A DNA stretch of 64,000 nt from NCBI RefSeq assembly GCF_901538355.1, contig NZ_LR593887.1, forward strand, positions 6,300,920 through 6,364,919, in the 5' to 3' direction. Below are positions 51,829-59,846 of the stretch, in pieces. The DNA is from Tuwongella immobilis. Its GTDB lineage: Bacteria; Planctomycetota; Planctomycetia; Gemmatales; Gemmataceae. Position 1 is the first letter of the stretch. Each line of letters begins with the position of its first letter. The notes beneath the pieces were generated by a model. It worked only from the letters and a program-made list of their open reading frames with translations, was not told where the DNA came from and did no database searches. Position numbers and translations under genes: made by a program.

Positions 51829-52971
51829 ATGACCCGATGGAACTGGATCGCTGCAACGTATCGGCTGCATCCGGAAGTCGAAATCCGCCGGATTCCGGAC
51901 CTTTCCCCAATCGAGCGAGACCGATTGGGGAAAGGTCTGGACCCGGAGATTCACGCCGTCATCTGGCCCAAACTCGGCGTGCTTCGCTCCGTGAAGGCCA
52001 TCTGCGGTCGCACCTTGGCGATTCTGGATTGGGCATTGTCGGCGAATCGACTCCCGCCGGAATCGGCGGCCTTGCTGTCAGTCGCCCAAGGGCAACCACT
52101 GGAGCAGTGGTTGCAACGGCTGGTCATCGCCGAGATTCTGGAAGTCGAATCGCAGGGGCGATGGAGCAGCGGGCCGAGCGTGGCTGCATGGGCGGAATCC
52201 CCATTGGGCACCGATTCGCTCTCGGCACAAGCGTTGCGATACGCCGCCTGTCTGCCGGTGAGCGATCCGCACGAATTATCCGCCCGGTTGTATTTTTTCC
52301 AACGCCGCCCGGTATCCCCGACATTGGAGGCGAAATGGCCCCATCTGCCCCTGCAAACGCCCCAATGGCTGAGCGATCGCATCCCGGCAGACTGGTCGGC
52401 GGTACCGATTCGGCGGGAGGATGGCTGGCAGCATTTGCTGCCCCCGCGCCCCGGCCCCAAGCCACGCCACACCACCTGGAAACTCTATGTCAGCACCACA
52501 CCGGAACAGCTCATCGCGCATCTGCCCGCAATGTTGCAGACACTCGCCGAGCAACCGCTGACCGCCGCGAAAATCGTCTGCACAGCGGCGGGGCTGCAAC
52601 GTCCCGATCATTTTGTGGCTTACTTTGCGGAACAAGCCGAGCTGCGCGACGCGGCAAAGCGGCTGCGGATTCGGTTCGATGGCCTGCCCGGCACCGGCAT
52701 TCCGTTCACGGCGTCGGCCGGCGTTCCCTGGTTGGGATGGGGAGTCGATCCCCCGCGATTGCGACCACGAACCGACCAGCACGAACCCGAAAGCTGGCGA
52801 TTATGGCTCACCAACCGGCTGGCACTGGCAATCGTACAAGCGAAATCCCGCCAAGATGCCGCTCAATCGCCGCAATCCGCCGTCGATTTTGCCCTTCTAC
52901 GCATTCGCGCGGAGGGGGTCGATCCCCAACTTTGGCTACCGCTTGCGGAATGGATGGAGAATCATGCGTAA
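51829..52971 (+). CDS. HopA1-like protein, candidate phospho-Ser/Thr lyase of the peptide locus
   Basis: The 380-residue protein follows AGGAG and ends 8 bp inside the next gene. Its second half (WKLYVSTTPEQLIAHLPAML; LQRPDHFVAYF; TGIPFTASAG; EPESWRLWLTNRLALAI; AEGVDPQLWLP) has the order of elements I associate with HopA1-type lyases that make dehydroamino acids in class V lanthipeptide systems. The first 125 residues are helical and could be a winged-helix recognition domain. By eye the match is weak but consistent, and it would supply the lyase missing from the downstream kinase-cyclase. Function is inferred from context. Confidence 0.6.
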   Translation: MTRWNWIAATYRLHPEVEIRRIPDLSPIERDRLGKGLDPEIHAVIWPKLGVLRSVKAICGRTLAILDWALSANRLPPESAALLSVAQGQPLEQWLQRLVIAEILEVESQGRWSSGPSVAAWAESPLGTDSLSAQALRYAACLPVSDPHELSARLYFFQRRPVSPTLEAKWPHLPLQTPQWLSDRIPADWSAVPIRREDGWQHLLPPRPGPKPRHTTWKLYVSTTPEQLIAHLPAMLQTLAEQPLTAAKIVCTAAGLQRPDHFVAYFAEQAELRDAAKRLRIRFDGLPGTGIPFTASAGVPWLGWGVDPPRLRPRTDQHEPESWRLWLTNRLALAIVQAKSRQDAAQSPQSAVDFALLRIRAEGVDPQLWLPLAEWMENHA

Positions 52972-55351
52972 CCCGTTGCTCGCTCCGGATCAAGCGTATC
53001 GACTATCTGCCGATGTGCTGTTTGTCGATCCGCAGGAACTCAGCCTTGAACAAGCCCGCGCGCTCAACGCCGCCCCCGGCGATGTCGCGCTGACCAAGCG
53101 AGGCAGCCGAATCCCCTCGCGGCTCATCGATGCCCGCACCGCCAATCTGCTGCGGGGCTTTACCACGCCGAGCACCATTCCGGAGCGAATCCGCGAATTT
53201 TGCCTTGCCGAGCAGCAGCCCGCCGCCAGCATGGTGCGGGAAATCGCTCCCATGTTGCTGCAACTCATTGAGGAGCGATTTCTGCTGCGAATCGATGACC
53301 ATTCATCGCAATTGCAGCCGATTCTCCGCCCGGAGATGACCATCGGCGGATATTTCACTCTGCGAAATGTGCAATGTCTGGACGATACGGAAGTCTGGGA
53401 AGCTCGATCCGCATCGGGCGAACGCTGGGCGTTGAAACTGGCCCGCGACCCCGCCCATTTCGCCAAACGACAGCGACTCCAACACGAAGCGACCATACTC
53501 CGCGAACTCGCGCTGCCGATGATTCCTCGCGTCGGTGAGCCGTTCGAGTGGGAAAATCGTCTGATTGTCCCGATTCAATGGATCGACGGCGAGCGGGTCG
53601 ATCTCGCCCTGGAAAAAATCCGCTCCCTGGGCGTGCTTGGCTCCGCGAAGCCGCTGCTGGCCATCGCGCAATCGATCGCCCATGCCGTGGCGCAAGTCCA
53701 CGACGCCGGTTGGCTGCATGGCGATCTTCACCCCGGAAATCTGCTGCTAACCGCCGATCATTCCATTGCGTTAATCGATTTCGAGCAAGCGATTCGCATC
53801 GATGCGGCGGAATCGGGCAGCCGCGCGGGGGTCGCCTATTTCCTTGCTCCGGAACAGGCCCGCGCTCGATTCGCAGGCCACCCCGAACCCCGCACTCCGG
53901 CCAGCGAACAATACGCCATCTGTGTGCTGCTCTGGTTGTTGCTGACCGGGAAATATCCGCAGTCATTCGACCTGCAACGCGACCGCATGCTCCGACAAAT
54001 CGCGGATGAATCCATCGACCGAATGAAGGGGCTACCGATCGATTTCCCCGTAGGAATCGAAGGCATTCTCCGTCGGGGGTTGCAAAAACATCCCGCCGAT
54101 CGCTATGCCAATTTGCACGAATTGACCGCCGCCCTGGCTGAGTTGGGCCGCCGTCCGCCATCGGCTCCGCAGGTGGTACGCTCGAAGCCGCCGGAATTGC
54201 TGGCCCGATTTTGCGACCCGGATTCGGTTGGTTCGCGTCCCGATTGGTTGCCGGATTTCAATCACGCGCGGGCGTCGCTGGCGTTGGGGTTGGCGGGGGT
54301 TGCGTATGCGGTTTGGCGGCGGGCGATTCACACGAATTCCGCATCGGCGCTGGCGGCGGCCGATCTCTGGGCCTGTCACGCCGAGCAAGCTGCGCATGCG
54401 GACCGATTCCATCATCCGAAATGGGATTTGACTGCCGACACGGTTGCCCCCGCTTCCATCTGGTATCATCAGGCGGGGGTGGCGTGGATTCGCAGCCTCA
54501 TCAGCCACAGCCAGGGCGACACGCTGACCCGCGATCGGGCCGTGCAGCAATTCTTGGATTGCACGGCATCTCCCGCCGCGTGGGATCTCACGCATGGGAA
54601 ATCGGGAATTCTGCTCGCGGCAACCTACCTGCACGAATTTGGCATCCGCAGCGAGTCGCTGCACCAGCGTGCCGCGACGCTGGCAACCGACTTACAAGGT
54701 CTGCTGGCAGACGCCCCCCGCATCGGCACCGATCCCGATCGTCCCTATTTGGGGATCGCGCACGGCTGGTCCGGGCCGCTGGTGGCGCTGATCCGCTGGC
54801 ATCGCGCCCATCAACGGACGTGGCCGCCGGCGATTCATCCGCGATTGCAGGAACTTGCGGCATGTGGCACGCCTCAACCCACCCCGCACGGCCAGGCCAT
54901 CGCGTGGCGTCGCCAATCGCCATGTGCCCAAAATCGAGGCGATTTTCAGGGATGGTGGTGCAACGGCACGTCGGGAATGGCGACGCTGTGGAGTTTGGCC
55001 GCCGATTCCGACCGCCGATATCTGCCGCTGTTGGAACAGACCGCTTGCCACATCGCGGCGACGGTACCAATTGGCGCGGATCTCTGCTGCGGCGCGGCCG
55101 GCCACGCCTACGCTCTGCTGCAAGCCAGCGCGATTCTCGATCGCCCCGAGTGGCGCACGCGCGCCGTCGAACTGGCACACTCCGCCGAGCAATCGCCGCC
55201 GCCCGTGGAGCAAACGCTTAGCCTCTTCAAAGGCTGGCTCGGAATCGCCCTCCTCCACGATGAACTCCAAGACGGCCTCACCCTGCCCATGCCATTGATG
55301 GAAGCTTACCCCGCACTCCCCGGCACCAACACAACCCACCCTGCCCCATGA
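52964..55351 (+). CDS. Kinase-LanC fusion, lanthionine-synthetase-like
   Basis: The 795-residue protein has three parts. Residues 1-115 are a small domain whose end (IREFCLAEQQPAASMVREIA) looks like a PqqD/RRE-type leader-binding winged helix. Residues 125-400 are a protein kinase (WALKLAR with Lys158, LHGDLHPGN with Asp254, IDFEQA with Asp272). Residues about 430-790 are a LanC-type cyclase with GIAHGWSG (His600), WWCNGTSG (Cys666) and CCGAAGH (Cys708, Cys709), the expected zinc site in CCG form rather than CHG. No lyase domain of the LanL/LanKC kind is present. GGAG precedes the ATG, which overlaps the upstream stop. Confidence 0.88.
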   Translation: MRNPLLAPDQAYRLSADVLFVDPQELSLEQARALNAAPGDVALTKRGSRIPSRLIDARTANLLRGFTTPSTIPERIREFCLAEQQPAASMVREIAPMLLQLIEERFLLRIDDHSSQLQPILRPEMTIGGYFTLRNVQCLDDTEVWEARSASGERWALKLARDPAHFAKRQRLQHEATILRELALPMIPRVGEPFEWENRLIVPIQWIDGERVDLALEKIRSLGVLGSAKPLLAIAQSIAHAVAQVHDAGWLHGDLHPGNLLLTADHSIALIDFEQAIRIDAAESGSRAGVAYFLAPEQARARFAGHPEPRTPASEQYAICVLLWLLLTGKYPQSFDLQRDRMLRQIADESIDRMKGLPIDFPVGIEGILRRGLQKHPADRYANLHELTAALAELGRRPPSAPQVVRSKPPELLARFCDPDSVGSRPDWLPDFNHARASLALGLAGVAYAVWRRAIHTNSASALAAADLWACHAEQAAHADRFHHPKWDLTADTVAPASIWYHQAGVAWIRSLISHSQGDTLTRDRAVQQFLDCTASPAAWDLTHGKSGILLAATYLHEFGIRSESLHQRAATLATDLQGLLADAPRIGTDPDRPYLGIAHGWSGPLVALIRWHRAHQRTWPPAIHPRLQELAACGTPQPTPHGQAIAWRRQSPCAQNRGDFQGWWCNGTSGMATLWSLAADSDRRYLPLLEQTACHIAATVPIGADLCCGAAGHAYALLQASAILDRPEWRTRAVELAHSAEQSPPPVEQTLSLFKGWLGIALLHDELQDGLTLPMPLMEAYPALPGTNTTHPAP

Positions 55352-55387
55352 ATCGCCGAATGTCTTGCGTCTGGCCTGGATTGGAGG

Positions 55388-55861
55388 CTATTGAAGCGGA
55401 TGCTCAACAAACCCATCGGTCACGACAGCAGCGTAGAACGCGGCCAAGTCGGGCAAGCGACCGAACGACCCGGGAAGATAGTCGCCGCCGCACACGTGGC
55501 CGAAAAATGCCCGTATCCGCCCGCCACTGTCTCGCATCACCACCGTGCCCCCACCCCGCAGCCAGACGCCGTGGCTGCTCTGGGTCCGCCCGAACACCCA
55601 GTCGCCATTTTCGCAACGCACCACGATCATCGAGGGGTCAGCCGCCTTTGCAGAATCCGGGTCGGGAAACTGGGCAAGTTGGTCCCGCCACTCGGCGGCT
55701 AGGGCTGGCGATCCGCGATCACTGCCCGACGCTGCCGCCATCCATAATCCGAAGAACCCACACGGTAGCAAAAGCAACCCTAGGCATCCGATCAATACCC
55801 CGCGGACAAGCCGCCTGCGCCCGATCACCGGAACGTTCTCTTGTGAATCACGGCTTCGCAT
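55388..55861 (-). CDS. Small membrane-anchored hypothetical protein
   Basis: The 157-residue protein has one N-terminal membrane helix (about 20-45, LVRGVLIGCLGLLLLPCGFF) and an outer domain with SMIVVRCENGDWVFGRTQSS and GVWLRGGGTVVMRD, which suggests a small beta fold. Its ATG overlaps the end of the upstream DUF1573-like gene by 14 bp, so the two are translationally linked. It is convergent with the kinase-cyclase gene (36-bp gap). Family not recognised. Confidence 0.75.
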   Translation of the reverse strand: MRSRDSQENVPVIGRRRLVRGVLIGCLGLLLLPCGFFGLWMAAASGSDRGSPALAAEWRDQLAQFPDPDSAKAADPSMIVVRCENGDWVFGRTQSSHGVWLRGGGTVVMRDSGGRIRAFFGHVCGGDYLPGSFGRLPDLAAFYAAVVTDGFVEHPLQ

Positions 55862-56300
55862 CGGATTCTCCCGTGGGCGGTGCGACGGCGATGCCGGTGA
55901 TGCGCACGGGTTGCATTTTCAGCACGCCGCGATCGTTCAGGTGCGCAGTCGTCCGAAATTCAAACGGTCCCGCGGCCATCACGCGCAACTCGCCGACGAA
56001 TTCCAGCACTTGACCCGCGGCAATCGGCGTGCGTGGCGGAACATTCGGATTGCAGCAGCAATTCTTCCCGCAACTGTAAAACACGCTGATAATCTCGCCA
56101 TCCACCGGACCCGGATTGCTGATCCACAGCCGAACCGGCGAACTCCCCACCGGCACCTCGCCCACATCTTGATCGCCGTTGACCACCACAATCGGCTCCG
56201 ATTCCGACGCTCCCGAACTGCGAAGGGACTCTCGCGTCGCCAAAACCACACAGCCCACCGCACCCACCACACAAACCCAGCCCATGATCCGACTCAACAT
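55848..56300 (-). CDS. DUF1573-like secreted protein
   Basis: The 150-residue protein has an N-terminal signal/anchor (MGWVCVVGAVGCVVLA) and an Ig-like domain in the style of DUF1573: VGEVPVGSSPVRLWISNPGP, a Cys-rich turn SCGKNCCCNPN, and LRVMAAGPFEFRTTAHLND. DUF1573 domains are common in planctomycete and Bacteroidetes secreted proteins and probably bind or scaffold. The four clustered Cys are the usual position of a conserved Cys pair in this family. It overlaps the downstream membrane protein gene. Confidence 0.75.
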   Translation of the reverse strand: MLSRIMGWVCVVGAVGCVVLATRESLRSSGASESEPIVVVNGDQDVGEVPVGSSPVRLWISNPGPVDGEIISVFYSCGKNCCCNPNVPPRTPIAAGQVLEFVGELRVMAAGPFEFRTTAHLNDRGVLKMQPVRITGIAVAPPTGESDAKP

Positions 56301-56344
56301 GATTCACTCCTTGCCAGTCGCAACCATCGAATTTCGACACCCCA

Positions 56345-57358
56345 TCACCCCGCCGCGACCGGATTCCGCTTCCGTGCCAGCCAGCGGAATAGCCCCGCCA
56401 CCACGAACAGTACCGCCGCGCCCACCACATACCACGTCCGAGACACTCCGCTCGACACTGGCTCCACACCCACCGACGCTGATCCCGCTGACTCCGATCC
56501 CGCTGGCTCCGGCAATCCATAATGCGACAGCCGAAACTCCGCTTCCGGGACCGGCTCCCACGAGTAATCCGTGTATGTCCACCGTTGATGACGAAGCGGA
56601 TCATCCGCGGTTGCGGTATGCAGGATCACATCCACTTGTTTGCCCAAATACGCCTGCGGGTCATTCGGCGAAACATCCACCTCCCGCGTTGTTTCCATCT
56701 TCCACGGGCGATTCGTGCTCGCAATCACCCCTTCCAGCACACACTTCACCGGCAAATAATGCCGCTTCGGATCCAGCGTCAATTCGCCACTTCCAGCCGT
56801 GCATCGAAAGACCAGCGTTCGCTGCTGGTCGTTCGCCTCACCGATCTTCACAACAGTGAATCCTGGCAACGATGGCAAATCCAACACCGTCGTCTGTCTG
56901 AATCGATCAAAGTACTGATGCACTACCGTCAATGGATGTAACAACTGAGGATAGCCAGCACTCGCCCTGAGCTTATCAATTGTTTCAGAATCATCTTTCG
57001 AAAGAAAATGAATGAGACTCCATGGTGCACCAGGAGGTGTGGATCGCAGCGATAAAAGATAATCACTCGACTGACCGAGTACGACGTTAAACACATCGCT
57101 TTCGTTGAAAAGGAGCCATTGACGATCTCGCTGCTTGAGATCACAAAACATCAATTCTTGCACACCCTTGGAGTTCACGACATGTTCGCGCGAGCGATAG
57201 CGTGGCGGTTTCGACTCCATCGCGCGAAGTTGCTGCCATTCTTGCTGAATCGTCGCAAAATCGACTTGCGGTTCCGCTCCAACCATCGGCATCCATGCCA
57301 ACGGAAGCAACAACGGAAGCAACATCGCAAGGCAATCGAGCATCCATTGTCGGCACAT
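56345..57358 (-). CDS. Tail-anchored secreted protein, paralogue 1 of 3
   Basis: The 337-residue protein has a signal peptide (LLPLLLPLAWMPMVGA), about 250 residues of outer domain (QQEWQQLRAMESKPPRYRSR; TVLDLPSLPGFTVVKIGE; LTLDPKRHYLPVK), then FRLSHYGLPEPAG, a Ser/Gly-rich spacer, one membrane helix (WYVVGAAVLFVVAGLFRWL) and ARKR. A perfect AGGAGGTGA site precedes the ATG. The pattern of PEP-containing spacer, helix and Arg/Lys end resembles a C-terminal sorting or anchoring tail. It is closest to paralogue 3. Function unknown. Confidence 0.78.
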   Translation of the reverse strand: MCRQWMLDCLAMLLPLLLPLAWMPMVGAEPQVDFATIQQEWQQLRAMESKPPRYRSREHVVNSKGVQELMFCDLKQRDRQWLLFNESDVFNVVLGQSSDYLLSLRSTPPGAPWSLIHFLSKDDSETIDKLRASAGYPQLLHPLTVVHQYFDRFRQTTVLDLPSLPGFTVVKIGEANDQQRTLVFRCTAGSGELTLDPKRHYLPVKCVLEGVIASTNRPWKMETTREVDVSPNDPQAYLGKQVDVILHTATADDPLRHQRWTYTDYSWEPVPEAEFRLSHYGLPEPAGSESAGSASVGVEPVSSGVSRTWYVVGAAVLFVVAGLFRWLARKRNPVAAG

Positions 57359-57371
57359 CGATCTCACCTCC

Positions 57372-58379
57372 TCACCCCGCCGCGACGTGAGTCCGCTTCC
57401 GTGCCAGCCAGCGGAATAGCCCCGCCACCACGAACAGCACCACCGCACCCACCACATACCACGTCCGAGACACTCCGCCCGACGCCGGCTCCACACCCAC
57501 CGACGCTGATCCCGCTGACTCCGATCCCGCTGGCTCCGGCAACCCATAATGCGACAGACGAAACTCTTCCTCTGGTGCAGGAATTGTGGTGTACCCAGAA
57601 TAATCATACCGATGACTAACGGTCATCTTTTCCGACGCCGATGCGGCAGTAACGAAGAGACGATATTCTAGGCGGCGACATTGAATCGATTTCCCATCCG
57701 ATGCGGGGTCAACTTCCCGGTCCGTTTCGTTCCGCCAATCGACATTCCGATCGGTGTTCCGCCCACGACAGATCGATTGCACGGGGAGATAGTGACGTTT
57801 CGGATCGAGCAATAATTCCCCATTTCCCGCATCACATCGAAACGAAAGTCGAATCAACCCATCTTTCGCCGATGCGGAATTCGTCACTTGAAAACCGGGA
57901 AGTTGTGGAAGTTCACAAACACGCATGGCACTTCGAGAATCAAAGCCCGATTGAATCGCAGTCAGCGGATACACAAACAGATTAAACCCCATCGCCGCCC
58001 GCATCGCGTCGGCATTCGGACTGGACGTGTCTTGCTCAATCGTCAGTAATGTCCACGGAGCATCCAACGGTTCGGATCGGATCACGAACACATATTTTTC
58101 GGAATTTGCAATTGTTGACGATCCGAATGGATTCGAATGAGCAACCAGCCAATGATTGCTGCGTTTTTTGACATGGAAGTCGAGAAGAATCACATTCGTT
58201 CTCGGTGCCAGTTCTTTGTCGGTGATCTTGTAGCCGGTTTGTGCGAGTTCCATTGTTTGGAGAATCTGCCACTCGCGGCGGATTGTCTCAAAGTCCAAAT
58301 CCGGCTCCGCTCCGACAATGCTGTTGGAGGAAATTGACAGCATCAACAATAACCACAACATCCGCCAGCGATGGATCAT
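57372..58379 (-). CDS. Tail-anchored secreted protein, paralogue 2 of 3
   Basis: The 335-residue protein shares the plan of its neighbours: signal peptide (MLWLLLMLSISSNSIVGA), EPDLDFETIRREWQIL, LPQLPGFQVTN, LLLDPKRHYLPVQ and the same C-terminal tail. The central region is well diverged from the other two copies, but the last 65 residues are almost identical to theirs. GGGGAG precedes the ATG. It ends 13 bp before paralogue 1 starts. Function unknown. Confidence 0.77.
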   Translation of the reverse strand: MIHRWRMLWLLLMLSISSNSIVGAEPDLDFETIRREWQILQTMELAQTGYKITDKELAPRTNVILLDFHVKKRSNHWLVAHSNPFGSSTIANSEKYVFVIRSEPLDAPWTLLTIEQDTSSPNADAMRAAMGFNLFVYPLTAIQSGFDSRSAMRVCELPQLPGFQVTNSASAKDGLIRLSFRCDAGNGELLLDPKRHYLPVQSICRGRNTDRNVDWRNETDREVDPASDGKSIQCRRLEYRLFVTAASASEKMTVSHRYDYSGYTTIPAPEEEFRLSHYGLPEPAGSESAGSASVGVEPASGGVSRTWYVVGAVVLFVVAGLFRWLARKRTHVAAG

Positions 58380-58466
58380 CCGTCTCCCCTTGTTTCGTTC
58401 CTCGGTGCTCCGAAACCCTCTTGCAATTTCTGCATCGCTTCAGCCAATGCCAACGACGAATCCCCA

Positions 58467-59468
58467 TCACCCCGCCGCGACCGGATTCCGCTTTCGTGCC
58501 AGCCAGCGGAATAGCCCCGCCACCACGAACAGCACCACCGCACCCACCACATACCACGTCCGAGACACTCCACCCGACACTGGCTCCACACCCACCGACG
58601 CTGATCCCGCTGACTCCGATCCCGCTGGCTCCGGCAACCCATAATGCGACAGCCGAAACTCCGCTTCCGGGACCGGCTCCCACGAGTAATCCGTGTACGT
58701 CCAACGTTGATGACGAAGCGGATTATCCGCTTTGGTCGTCAGGTTAATCACATCCACTTGCTTGCCCAAATACGCCTGCGGATCATTCGGCGAAACATCC
58801 ACCTCCCGCGTTGTTTCCAACTTCCACGGAGTTGTTGATCCAGGATAAACACCCTCGAGCACACACTTTACAGGCAAATAATGCCGCTTCGGATCCAGCG
58901 TTAGTTCGCCACTTCCAGCCGTGCATCGAAAGACCAGCGTTCGCTGCTGGTCGTTCGTCTCACCGATCTTCACAACAGTAAATCCTGGCAACGATGGCAA
59001 ATCCAACACCGTCGTCATCTGCGTTCGATCGAACGCGTGATGGAGCACTGTCAACGGATGAAATATTTGGTCATATTTGATCACGGCTCGGAGTGGAAGC
59101 GATTGGGCGGTATCACTTGCATCACAAACCCCGAGAACCGTCCACGGGGCACCTGGCGGAGTCGATCGCAACGCAAAGAAATACTCATCCGACTGCCCAA
59201 ACGACGCATTAAACACATCGCTCTCGTTGAATGTGAACCACTGCTGATCCCGTTGTTTGTTCTCCATCACCAACAATTCTTGCACACCCTTGGCAAGCAC
59301 TGCGTGTTCGCGGGAACGATAGCGTGGCGGTTTCGACTCCATCGCGCGAAGTTGCTGCCATTCTTGCTGAATGAGTTGGAATTCGTTGCTTTGCGCGGCC
59401 AAATTCGCCGGTGCAATCAGAATCGCCAGGAGCAGAAGCCCCACACCCAAAACCTGTTGGCTTACCAT
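58467..59468 (-). CDS. Tail-anchored secreted protein, paralogue 3 of 3
   Basis: The 333-residue protein has a signal peptide (VLGVGLLLLAILIAPANLAA), the same EWQQLRAMESKPPRYRSREH segment as paralogue 1, NESDVFNASFGQSDEYFFAL, and from about residue 165 to the end is almost the same as paralogue 1. GGAGG precedes the ATG at MVSQQ. It is the first gene of the three-gene run. The copies may give related surface proteins with different middle regions. Function unknown. Confidence 0.78.
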   Translation of the reverse strand: MVSQQVLGVGLLLLAILIAPANLAAQSNEFQLIQQEWQQLRAMESKPPRYRSREHAVLAKGVQELLVMENKQRDQQWFTFNESDVFNASFGQSDEYFFALRSTPPGAPWTVLGVCDASDTAQSLPLRAVIKYDQIFHPLTVLHHAFDRTQMTTVLDLPSLPGFTVVKIGETNDQQRTLVFRCTAGSGELTLDPKRHYLPVKCVLEGVYPGSTTPWKLETTREVDVSPNDPQAYLGKQVDVINLTTKADNPLRHQRWTYTDYSWEPVPEAEFRLSHYGLPEPAGSESAGSASVGVEPVSGGVSRTWYVVGAVVLFVVAGLFRWLARKRNPVAAG

Positions 59469-59846
59469 GCTGCCTCCGAGCGGGGCGACACGAAACGGAC
59501 GAACCACGAAATGGGCCGCGTGGCCGAGAATGCAGCGATCCGACGAGATCACGCGGTGATTCGATCATAACCGGCCAGAGTGAGCGAAAGCAAGTCTCTG
59601 CGATTGTATTTTCGTATTTCCCGACGATCTTCGCCTCATCGCCAAATCATCCAAGATTCGAAGCACTGATGAACCTGAGTTAGTGACACCGTCTCCGTTG
59701 TGAATCGCCCGGATTCAGCGGTGCGGTGGCGTGATTTTCGCAAGCGAGGAGCGGAATCTTGCCTGAGCCCGTACGAGTTTCACCATGGCGGGGAGGCGGC
59801 GGGTTTCTATCATATTGGGGAATGTTGCCATTAGCCTGGAGTGGTC
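59469..59846. other. Divergent intergenic region upstream of alaS
   Basis: About 380 bp separate the three-paralogue operon (leftward) from alaS (rightward), so promoters for both must lie here. I see no clear -35/-10 pair, inverted repeat or small gene, and no T-box-like structure before alaS. Confidence 0.4.

Noticed and set aside
51837-53093. A long alternative frame over the HopA1-like gene
   Set aside because: The chosen frame has a ribosome site, normal codon use and an overlap-linked downstream gene; the other is Arg/Pro-rich noise.
52964-53310. A lyase domain at the N-terminus of the kinase-LanC protein, as in LanL
   Set aside because: Only about 115 residues precede the kinase, too short for the OspF/SpvC-like lyase, and no lyase motif is visible.
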